Shown: one piece after another, positions 22,783-33,400 of the stretch
How the letters are laid out: every line of letters starts with the position of its first letter
Numbering within the stretch: position 1 is the stretch's first letter
Source: Zygnema cylindricum
Lineage: Eukaryota; Streptophyta; Zygnematophyceae; Zygnematales; Zygnemataceae
Direction: 5' to 3'
Length of the DNA: 62,000 bases
NCBI GenBank assembly: GCA_037447655.1
Contig: JBBHKE010003248.1
Span: 73,007 to 135,006 of the forward strand
Made by a program: the position numbers and the translations under genes
The notes under the pieces: model-generated
The model's input: the letters and a program-made list of their open reading frames with translations, nothing else
What the model was told of the DNA's origin: nothing
The model's database searches: none

Positions 22783-22788
22783 TATATA
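22783..22788 (+). promoter_or_regulatory. TATA box of the triple-repeat gene
   Basis: TATATA (within ACTATATAGG) implies transcription starting near 22812-22820. That is past the upstream in-frame ATG at 22803, so the ATG at 22905 is the better start. The leader between is strongly CT-rich. Confidence 0.45.
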
Positions 22789-22904
22789 GGCTACAGCAGT
22801 GATTGCCCTTTTGTCGTAGGAAGACAGACCTCTCCATCGCTTTTTCTTTTTGTTTGTTTCTGCTATCGCTTTCCACAGTTTTTTTTTTTTCTTTCCTTTT
22901 CTCA

Positions 22905-25211
22905 ATGGATGCTCTGAGTATATTTTTCGTTGTTGCGCCCATTATCATTAAGGTGGCAGTGGCTCCAGCTGTAAAAAACTTAATGGGAATACCAGAGAAG
23001 AAGATTCGAATAATTCGCGTGACTGCGATGCTCACAAACGGAAAACAGATTAAGGCTCGATTCTCTCTCGAAGAGGACGGAGGCAAGACTTGCATTTATA
23101 AAATGGCAGAACATAATTTGCTCCATAGGCCTAGACCCATTTTGGAATTGGAGTCTTGTGACACTTTTCCCACAAAATCTTGCGAGTACAAAACTTCTAT
23201 TTTTATGGAGAGGATGAAGGATGGGGGACGTGTAGAGGGAGATATATCTTACAAGTGTGTTTCTATGGAGATACGACAACTCATCGGCCTAATGGCTTCC
23301 TCCCTGCCACCTGAATGGTACGGATGTGTAGCCGTACAAGAAAATGGAGGCCAGATGAAGGTGCTATGCAGTCAGAATCTGATTCTGCAGTCAGTGACGT
23401 CAGTGAAAATGAAGCATTCTCCGTGTAATAATCGGAAAATGGACGAGATTGTCAATGCGATTTCTATTGAAGATGGAGTGTCAATAAATGTGGAAAAGTT
23501 TGCGCAATTTTCAATGGAAAAAGAGGCTGAAGAAAATCCTTCATCGTCTGTTTCGAATGTCTCTTCCAGAGCAAAAACAACAACATTATCTGTCAGAGAA
23601 CAAAAAACAACATCATCTTCTTCCTCTGACATTTCTGCAGTAGAAAGGGACCAGACCTACAGTGTTAAGCAAGTAAACCGTGAGCTAGTTTTTTTTAAGA
23701 TCAAAAAGGGTGAAAAGAGGCAGAGAGAAAAGCACAACTCTAATAATGGTGTATGGTGGAGTGATGCAACTTTTGGGATGTCAGCAGTTTGTAAATACAC
23801 AACATCCCAATTCATCGATACGGAGCTCGCGCAGGATCTGTTCAACGGAGAAGCATGGAACAGATTTGTTTCGTTGTGTACCGGAGATCTCGTTTGGCTC
23901 ATCCTTCAGCAGTTTTCTAAGCTAGAGTTGACAGAAGCAGATATTTATTTCATGGGAACTAAAGTGATTGTTTTAAGCTACGATAAAAGGAAAAACGGGT
24001 TTGCGCTTTCTGTGACAGAGTTAATGGACAAAGACGAAAAGCTGGTGAAGTTTCTGGAGTTTCTGGTTGATTTAAGATCTCTGAAAATCGTCGATGGAAA
24101 GATGAAGGTGAAAATTTATATGAAAGCCCTTACAGGAGTCCCTCAAACAGTGGAAAATAAGACGGTAGAGAGTTTGAAGCAGGCAGAAAATGCGGCATTG
24201 CATTATCCAAAAAAAGCATCTATCGTTCAAATTTGGAAAGGAGGGGAGTGGAATATGGCTTTCCGACTCATACAAGATGGAAACAAACTGAGAATTGAGA
24301 AAGTTCAAGGAGATTTCATGGGTAAAAATGAAACAGTCTACGATTGGAATCTTCCTGGAAGTTTCCCGACAAAAGAATGCGAGTACAAACCTACAAGTTT
24401 TATGGGGCAATTGCAGGCTGTTGGCTTAGTGCCAAAAAGGTTACGGAGAAAATGTGTTACTATGCGAGTCGGTCATTTTCTCGGCCTCATTTTTTGGAAT
24501 ATGTCGTCTGTTTCTTCTGGTCTTGTGGCCATACTGTACTTGGATGACGGAGTTTTGGAACTAAAATGTGACCAGGATTTCAGTTTTGATAGGGATTCTA
24601 ATGTTGCGTGTGGGCCATGGAAAATGCAATACGACAAGGAACTTGACAGGTGGATGCGGAAACTGGTGTATGTTGCATCTGTCTGTGAAGGGCAAGCTGA
24701 ACTGGAAACACTTAATCAGAAAGTCCCAAGAGTCCTTTCCGAAAAAAAATGGCTCATAGAAATTTGTAAGAAAGGACAGTTGAGAACTGCTTTCCGGCTG
24801 CGAAAACAAGGAAAAGAATTATTGCTGGAAAGAGTCAATATTGAGGCTACGCAGAAATCTAAAAATAAACCATGTGATTGGGTAATTACTGAATGTTTTT
24901 CAACGTCGCAAAATTACCCTCACAAGGATTCGACGTTTGTCAGCAAGTTACTGGCGGAAAAAATTTTGGATGGAGATAATCAGAGAAAAGGCGCTGTTAT
25001 GAAACTAGGTCAGCTTGTTGGGCTCCTGTACTGGTCACTTCCGTCCTCCTGGACAGGCATAGTGGCAAAACAGAACTTAGATGATGGAGTCACGGAGTTA
25101 TTTTGTGACGTAGAAATGTCCCTAGAGGTGTATCTCAGAGTATGGACAATGAGTTATCCTGAAGAAATCGACAGTTATTTGAACAGAGAGGTCAGTGTGA
25201 TGTCTCTGTAG
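22905..25211 (+). CDS. Unrecognised 768-aa protein with three internal repeats
   Basis: This is a single long open frame without introns. I do not recognise the family. The start at 22905 is chosen because the in-frame ATG at 22803 lies too close to the TATA box at 22783; starting there would add 34 residues. The first 25 residues are hydrophobic (MDALSIFFVVAPIIIK...) and could anchor it in a membrane. A unit of about 130 residues occurs three times, at about 37-165, 438-565 and 611-748. Its pattern is a lysine-rich beta-like start, then FPTKxCEYK (diverged in the third unit), then a rMxxGqliGLxxWsLP helix-like core, then G-x-VA...DDGV-x-EL-x-CD. Between units 1 and 2 lie a Ser/Thr-rich stretch (about 205-245) and a unique 190-residue region. 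Codon and residue composition look normal and constrained. Neighbours are transposon debris. Function unknown. Confidence 0.75.
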   Translation: MDALSIFFVVAPIIIKVAVAPAVKNLMGIPEKKIRIIRVTAMLTNGKQIKARFSLEEDGGKTCIYKMAEHNLLHRPRPILELESCDTFPTKSCEYKTSIFMERMKDGGRVEGDISYKCVSMEIRQLIGLMASSLPPEWYGCVAVQENGGQMKVLCSQNLILQSVTSVKMKHSPCNNRKMDEIVNAISIEDGVSINVEKFAQFSMEKEAEENPSSSVSNVSSRAKTTTLSVREQKTTSSSSSDISAVERDQTYSVKQVNRELVFFKIKKGEKRQREKHNSNNGVWWSDATFGMSAVCKYTTSQFIDTELAQDLFNGEAWNRFVSLCTGDLVWLILQQFSKLELTEADIYFMGTKVIVLSYDKRKNGFALSVTELMDKDEKLVKFLEFLVDLRSLKIVDGKMKVKIYMKALTGVPQTVENKTVESLKQAENAALHYPKKASIVQIWKGGEWNMAFRLIQDGNKLRIEKVQGDFMGKNETVYDWNLPGSFPTKECEYKPTSFMGQLQAVGLVPKRLRRKCVTMRVGHFLGLIFWNMSSVSSGLVAILYLDDGVLELKCDQDFSFDRDSNVACGPWKMQYDKELDRWMRKLVYVASVCEGQAELETLNQKVPRVLSEKKWLIEICKKGQLRTAFRLRKQGKELLLERVNIEATQKSKNKPCDWVITECFSTSQNYPHKDSTFVSKLLAEKILDGDNQRKGAVMKLGQLVGLLYWSLPSSWTGIVAKQNLDDGVTELFCDVEMSLEVYLRVWTMSYPEEIDSYLNREVSVMSL

Positions 25212-27354
25212 GAAAGGTGAAAGGAGAATATTAAGTCTGTGTGAAGATTGAGGCGTGGAAGAAAGTATGTCTGTCTAAATCTGGGTTTTAAATAGGCAGA
25301 ATTTGACTTCTGACAGAAAGAAATTAGGTGAAATTAGACATAGGAGTCTACCAGAAAAAATATAGATGAAGAAAATAAAATGTTTTTCAATTTGCGTGGA
25401 TGATGTCAGCTGTGCAGAAAAAAATGAATCGAAATTTTTGAAGGTGGATACAAAAATAATAGGTGGAAAGTGGAAGAAATTGTGTCCGTTCTTGGAGATT
25501 TTCACATCTAGGATGTCTACTATGTTGTTATGAGAAAAACAGATAGGTCTCATTGCTGATTGCCTGTAATGGGAATAAATTTTCAAATTCGTTCTTGCGG
25601 AGGAGTTCTGAAATTGTTAGCCTGCTTGAGAAGCTTTTAGTCAACTGATTGGATTGTGAAGATGGAGCAACAGACATGGGTTCATGGAAAAAGCATGTAA
25701 TGTGTAACAAACTCCAATTTTTAAAGGTCATGTGCGCATGTCATATTGTTACGATCTTTAGAAAAGGTGGAAAACGAGAGATTGATTTTTTTCTGTCGCC
25801 TTCATTGCATGTAGAGTTTTTAATGCTGTGCAATGTCGAACTTTCAAGACTCGGTATGGAACAGTACTGGACAGTGAACATTGGATAATACCAGAGATTG
25901 AAAAATTAATGCCTGCCAATATTAGATTTGTAACATTTTATCCTGGAATAACAGATTTTGAATGTCTGATGCTGAAAATGGGAGGGAGTTGAATATTAAT
26001 GCTGAACTTTCCAATGCTGGGCAATGTGTATTTTTAAACGTTTAGATTGCAACAAGAACGGGCACTGAATATTAGACATTGGATAATACCGGAGGATCAA
26101 AAGTTGAATGAATTCTTGCCGCTTTGCTTTGGTTTCTATTTACAACATTGAATATCAGTACACGTCAGATTTTGAGCATTCAACTTCATAAAATATTGGG
26201 AAGCTCTTAATTCAGAACACCTTTGGACATGCACCTTCCATTGCTGAACAATGTTTAACTTTATAGATCTTGTGTGAAAAATACCGAAAATCGAACTGTC
26301 GAATTTGCGAAGAAATTAATGCAGGCTACGATTGGCTGGTTGCCCAAAATTCTCTAAACGGTGTAAGAGGCAAAGAATTATGTATATTTTTAAAGGCAAT
26401 TTCTGTATCCACTCACCACCTATCTCGGACCGTAACCGGTGACCTTATTTATGTCATGCACGACCTCCACGTTGAGGTTCGAGCATGTGTCGCGTTTGCA
26501 CAAACTTAGTCCTAACTATCTCTAACATTCGTCATCTTGCAATTTTATCGAAATTTTGTGGCAGCAGCCACCCACTTACCAAGCTGTGATTTGTCCAACA
26601 ATCTTTACGACATTTGAACACACGCCTTTGACTGGACGGTTGAACCACGCGCCTTTGACAGGTCTTCAAATGTCCATCAGGAACTTCTCAAGGAAGATTT
26701 TCTTGTTGCAGATTCAATTTTGGAGGAAAACGACAATAAAAACCTTTACTTCAACACATGGACACACAGCCTTGAGTAAGAGAGAGACTTTGTGTTATTG
26801 AGAAGAAAAACATTTTTCTGTTAAATATTATAGACTTTGGCCAAAGCTTTCTTCTTACAATGGTGGTGATTATTATGTTTCCACTTGTTTTGAGTGCACC
26901 TTTGCTATCTTGGGTTGAATATCGATCCCTCCAATCTGAGGAGCATTTGGATTTTTCATTTTATTGAAAAAAAAAGGTACAAAAAAGAATCTCAAGGCCA
27001 TAAGTACTGTACGAAAACACAAACGAATTAGACCAAACCGTTCACACTTGAAAAATACGAACGAAGCTAAAAGTACTAAAGAAACGAAACGAAATGAAAT
27101 GCGCGACGTGACGCGTGACAAAACAGACCCACACTAAAACGAACCAACATTTCAACAGTGACATTTAAATCCCACACTGCAATCCTAACAACTTGCAATG
27201 CCAATGATGGCATCATGCTCGATAAATGGCATTATTTATAATAAATAGCAACAAAGTATTTATAATAAATTACAAAAACAACCTTGTAGACAAATAGATT
27301 TTTGAAAATGAGATCCTCCCGTCCTTGGCTTTATGGTCTTCAGAACCACTAGCT
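25212..27354. other. Intergenic region, relics only
   Basis: The first few hundred bases are the probable 3' UTR of the upstream gene. From 25800 to 26260 a phrase resembling ACATTGGATAATACC recurs in degenerate form. 26705-26771 is a transposon end. Short frames here have no protein-like features. Confidence 0.4.
26705..26771 (-). repeat. Terminal fragment of a Harbinger-like MITE
   Basis: On the minus strand it reads GGCTGTGTGTCCATGTGTTG, then AAGTAAAGGTTTTTATTGTC. This matches the subterminal design of the element ends at 18830 and 43840. No partner end was found. Confidence 0.5.
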
Positions 27355-27466
27355 CTACTGGAAATAACTTCCATACAAATTCCTTCGAGAGGTTGCCCAT
27401 TGACCATTAAGCACCTTCATGACCTCCTCACCATACACTCGGTCTTGCATTGAAGCAAACACAGTC
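27355..27466 (-). CDS. Exon 17, C-terminus (tentative)
   Basis: It completes the split Arg codon and encodes TVFASMQDRVYGEEVMKVLN ... GSYFQ then TAG at 27355. Acceptor TTAACAGACAG. The protein-like composition and the fitting one-base phase support it. Confidence 0.45.
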
Positions 27467-30400
27467 CTGTCTGTTAAAACGACACACTAACACAAGGATC
27501 GACTTACTTCTCAATAATCAACCAAGATAATGCACTGCGGAAGCTTACACATAAATAAATCTCAATCACCACATAACAAATCACATCGACAAAATATAAA
27601 TATATTGAGCCGAAGCTTTTCCAAAACAATCGCTCACTTTTACCAATCTAACTCACTCAGATTCCTAACTCACATTTATCACTTATTCTCACTCACACTC
27701 ACACTCACACTGAATACATTTTGATGATCACAATATTGATATAATTCCTAACTCTACTCACACACTAAATACTCTCTACAATGATAAAGAACAAATACTA
27801 CTGAAAACAATACATCGCAAACAATCCTTAAACATAACGACCACATGCACTCTGAGTGCGCCTGCCATAGCCTGCAGCATCAAACAAACTTCTACACTGA
27901 CAAATCTGCTCTCTGTGAATCGAAACAAACTGTGGCAGGATCGTGCAGGATCGCAGTAGGATCGGCCGTACAAAAGTACTGCCGCTTCGTCATATACATA
28001 ATATTCCCGCGGACGAAAATATCGCGTCACGCTTCGCGAACCAACATTTCCTCGAAATCGTCCTACGTCCGATTCGTACAAATGAATACCGTGCGCACCA
28101 AACCGAACCGACACAAAAGTACAGTACCGAACGAAACAAAAAACATTAACTGACGCGAACTGAACAAATCATCTGACGGCGCGATTTCGGCCGACGCCGA
28201 TTCGCCCAATATCCTAACACTGTCAGGATGATACTTCAGCTTGGCGCATATTAGGGCAGTTTTGACTTTGCCTTCCTTTACCTGCGCCGGAAGAGCCCGA
28301 CCATTAGGATCATGTAGGAATCCTCACAAAAATTACACAGTTTTTTCTGAAACAACTGGCAAAAAATTGGGTCATTGAAATTACCGGAAATCCAATCTCC
28401 GCAAGGAACCTTTCCAAATTTTGTGTCTTTATGAGTGTATTTGCCACTTCTTTTTCCGCTATCTTGCGACACCATTCCTCAACCGTTGCACTCCTCTGTG
28501 CCGGAATTTTGTGGATTTGCTCATGCTGCAACAACTCGGAAAAAAGGTATTACATTACAACAGGAAATTTAGTTTCTATCTCTCAGTACAGAAAATATCT
28601 GAACGTTCTGATGTTGCCAAAAATATAAAACAATATAAGAACAGACACCACTAAAACACACACCGGTTTTACTAAATGTTCGACAAGGTTGCTTCAGTTG
28701 TGGCTTTAAGGAAATAATACAAAGAAAAAGTAGATATTGGAAATACAAAGCAGAAACTTGGAATTTGCGGTTTATCAAATGTGTATTATTCAGCGCAAAA
28801 GACGGATGAAGACTTGAGAACAAAGACATGCACAAAGTCCCACATACACGAGAAGTGAAATCATTCTATACAGCAATACTCACAAATACGGTTGGGGGCT
28901 TGCAGCCCAATCTTGGTTTACTATCCTGCAATAATATGCCAATTTTTGCGGAAAGTTAATAAACATTAAAGAACAGCCTGAATTATTATCATCTCATGGA
29001 TTTCTATCTTCCAGGTAAATTTGAAAACCAAAGGACAACTATTTCATGCGGTATTTAACGACCTCCTCTGTTTCTAAACAATTCTTCATTCCAAACAAGG
29101 AATTGCTTACCAAGTCCTCTAGCAATTAAAAAAAAACAATTGATAACATCTCATACATAATGCAAACTACTCTGCCTTCAACAGTTGAAAGCAGACCTCA
29201 GTCTTGAGGAATTGGCTTAACTAGAGTTTTTTTCTTTCTCCATCTCTCGCCTGCTTTCTGTGCGGGGCTCTTTACTTCCAATCTTTCCTTGTCTGTACAT
29301 CATGAATTCTACTGCTTTATATTCAAGACTTACTGGAGAAGAATCAACTCTTAAGTTTTTAACATGGTCAGAAAAGCCTCTGGAAACAAGAGTCCTATAA
29401 TCACACTGTATTCGTCGCTCACATAAACTGCAAATCCAGCTGAGAAATTTTAGGTCCAAACAAAGAGTTTGCAATCATGTTAGTGGAGTAACTTCATGTA
29501 TTCACCTGCTCCGCCATTAAAGCAATTCTATTTTGTAATCTTGAAGCCACTTCCTCGAACGAGTCTTTCAATTTTATCCCATCCATTGACTGTATAAATT
29601 CACCACCTCCGGTCAAGGCCAAACCTTTCAGAGTATCTTTCTGTGCCTTTTTCCCAAAGGCAACAGTGTACAACAAGATTTTGCCTTTGAAGTCAACCTT
29701 CAATCGATGCATTTCAGGCTTTCCATCACTGCCACTTCGTCCGTCTGAAAGGAATAGCAACATAGGCTGGTGCTGTGGATACCTTGTGGAAGTCCTGTCT
29801 AAGATACCATGAGCTGCTTCCAAAGGTTTGGAAAAATCCGTACCAATCCCATCTATCCGAAGGTCCCGATAAATTAGGCTTGTGATAGGGGCTGCCTCGG
29901 CTATAACTCTTGCCGTGGCAGAATACTGAATAATAGAGATAATATCATGAGTTTGATTATCCTTTAGTCTTGTTGAAACGAACCCATTCACCGCCGCCTG
30001 TAATTCTTTCCATGGTGTCCCCCACATGGAAGTTGATTCGTCGAGGACAAAAACAAGATGGCATTTTCCCTTAACCCCGATTGCATGTGTTCTGCAGTGA
30101 AAGAGATGGCCGTCAGATGAGACAAATGCTGCCTCGTCTGGTGTCTTTGTATCAAGAGGATGCCATAGATCGAGAGAACAAAAGGACGGCTCTTCTCCGT
30201 CAACCGAATGGCTGTCGTCACCACAACTGTATCGGCATTTGGCAAAATCCTGCACACACACCATGGAAATGAAAATAATGTTTGGAAGCATTATCGATAA
30301 AAACGTTTGAAGAGCTCTGACAGCCCGTTTCACAGAGCAATAACATATTTGGCGATCGATGGACTAAAAGATTTGTCAGTTGTAGCAAGATCTTCAAAGT

Positions 30401-33400
30401 AGAATGATTTTTATCTCAACCATTTTTTGTGGATTGAAAATCTATGGCAATGTTGCCGATAGTTCTAGCGGCACTTGCATACTAAATCTTAAAAACGCTC
30501 CGGGACACCATTAATATCTGCACAAATGTGGAAGACTAGTCAAGCAACTATAATCAACTATGACTTTGCAAAACAGCCAGCCCTTTTTCCCAGACGGTTC
30601 TGTGAGATATTTCAACCAAATCGAACTGTCTGCATCGTATATCCGTTGTTTTCAACCGTCTTCTGAACCTGTTAGTTCAAACATCACATGTTAACTGCAA
30701 CTGTGACAACAGTACACCTTACATCCCTGTTAGCGGTAATAGCGTTAACACCGCTAATTTATGGTTGGTAGACAGTGTGTTTTCTATGGCACTTGTCTAA
30801 GAAGTGTTATTTACACTATGGCGGTCAAAAAAGCCTGCCACCAAATTAGAGTTATTAGCTTTCACAGCGATGGGAAGGTGTAGTTTAGGGAGTTTGTTCC
30901 ACACGCCTTTTGATGTACTTTAAAATTTACAAAGTTCATCTATTATTATGACCACCGCACGTCCAAAAACATGAATACGAATAAAAGGGCCGAGGTTAGG
31001 TTCCTACCTTCCGATGACAAACTAAAAAAGAAATAAACAAAATCATGTGAAAGCGCAATGAATGAATGACAAAGGTAATTTGGTAAATCTTTCTTAGGTA
31101 AACAATTACCTCGCGCTCACGAACATAGCACGGATCCTCCCAGTTGATTGTCTTCCAGTAAGTCTCATGGGTTAACTCATCCAACTCATTTGTTCCGACA
31201 CTTCCATCCTCGGGTCTGCCTATGTACTGACAAGTTTGATGTTGACGTCCATCTTTTGGTGAGTGGGCACATCGAGAATTTGGTTCCGCGTCGCAAGGAA
31301 GTAAATGGATATGTCCTCTTCCAAGACTTCTACAAAACATGTCACACATTTCCGCTTTTCCTGACTCCCCCACCGTGTATTTTCGTGGACCAATGTCAAT
31401 CTCCTGCAAGAGCAAGCACAAAATTAGTTAGAAATTTCCTCACAAGATGCATAAAAATCCAGAGGTAAAACTGAGGAATTATGAAAATAAAAGCCGAACA
31501 TTGACAACTACACTTTTCATTGCTGTTAGTGTAGAATAATTAAGGGTAATTGCAGATTTTGTATCCACAACACTAATTCAGTGTATGACAATTTGACGAA
31601 TATCAGTCCACTCCCTGGAATTCTCTTATTAACACTAGTTTGCAATTTTTGGCAACAAAAAGCTGCGACCGAAAGTAGGGCCGGAACACACAATGGAACT
31701 AAAGTGAAATTGTAGGTGGTGAAATTTTCATTACCTCACTATCGGAAACAAAATAACAGTCTCTCATCATTCCATGAGCTCCATGGTGCCTTCCTTTATG
31801 TCCAAAAGGTTGTTCGCAGAAGTAGAAACAGGTCGGACACCGCTGGTCACAATAGTGAACGACTAGAGGATCCAAAGAGTGGCGATGTGGGCCTTTATGT
31901 TCAATCTCGAATGGAGGTATTTTCACACTGCATACCATCTTCTCACCGCTTGCTACTGACCCCCTCGCATACTGCATTTCAAAGTTCAACAAAAACTATG
32001 GTTAATGATATTCGGACAAGTTTCCACTAAGATTTGCATGGATATTGGGAGACTATAGACTTCTTTCACTCTGTTATAGGATACCATCATGAGACTTTGC
32101 TGGTGCCATTTAGAATCAAAGAACTAATAAAAAAAAAAAAACTGTAAGGCACATGTTTCATGTGTTCTGAATGTTGAAAAGGCAAGTCTAGAGAGATTTA
32201 TTCATCTGCCTCACGTGCTGATGGAGTAGAGACAAACTATCTGATTTACCAATAAACCTCAAAAAAATATTACTTGCAATGCTGGCCAAACTCTGACAAG
32301 GTTAGGGGTCTGCTGGAAAACAACTCACTGAGAAATTGCTTCTTCTTCCGGAATATTCAAAAGCACCTTGCACACGTTGCGTGCTAACTTTGCAAATACC
32401 TTGGCTTTCACAGGATTCTGAACAGAGATGGTACCTGCCACAAAAATGTTTACCAAACTTGTCGATGCCTTCGGGGAGGACAACTCCAGTTTCTTCACGA
32501 AATTTTTCTGAGTCAGGAGAGAGATGGAAGTGGTCGGGAGCTGCGCACATCTGTTTTTGAAACAGAGAACACCGTCAATGGCAGCTGTTGTCAGACAAAA
32601 ACTTTACAAGTTGAAATGCGTTTTAGTGCATTTCTACGATTACTGAATGAATACAAGCCTTCACCGAAAATTACTACGATTATTCACAGGAACGTGCATT
32701 TTCCGAATATTGTAGCTCTTCTCTTAGCAAACGTTAATCAGCTCAAATTGCAGATTTTATCGCTATTATGGTCCATATATTCTACGACGCTTAAACCCGT
32801 TCTCTTCCCGCTTACACCTGAAATCTTTTGTGTGCTCACGTGCCAGAATTTCTTACCGAAAATGATAGGATCGGTTTAACATTCACCTCAATATTCACCA
32901 CACAAACGCTTAACAGCGGAAGCATTCACACTGAATAACATTACATCACATTGAGCTGACATTGATCGACATTTGGGAAAAATGTATTCACATTAGTTAA
33001 AAAAAAACGAAATTACAATGTCCTCTCTCCTCTCTTCTTCACTCTTCTATTTCATCCACAAATTCCTTCAATTGTGTGCTACCTCAAACCATGTCCTCCA
33101 TAATTAAAAAAATAAAAGATGGCGTGACACGTGTGAGCGTGCGCCGCTTGGAAACCTTCAACATTTTGCCACCTGTCAACTCAATGCACTAGAACACTAT
33201 TTTTAGCGCAAGGACCGAAGTTGCTAAACGACAACCCAAATAGGAAGTACTGTAGTAGACAAAACTTGAAGTACTACCGTACTAATTTAAACGTACAGAC
33301 AAACGTGAAACGAAAAAAAAAACACAAATTGAAGAAAAATCCCAACGCAAAATCGACTCGATTTCGCGCCAGACCGATTCGTCCAATGAATCGTAAAAAA

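Noticed and set aside
22803-22904. Upstream ATG adding a 34-residue signal-like leader to the triple-repeat protein
   Set aside because: It lies about 15 bp after the TATA box, before the expected start of transcription, and its hydrophobic residues come from a CT-rich leader.
28356-28384. 29-nt intron joining exon 15 to LFQKKLCNFC
   Set aside because: Although both borders read GT-AG and phase fits, 29 nt is too short for normal splicing; the 62-nt choice was used.
29217-29474. Stop at 29217 as the only C-terminus
   Set aside because: Kept as an alternative, but the strong GTAAGT donor before it and four further exons with fitting phase make the longer form at least as likely.
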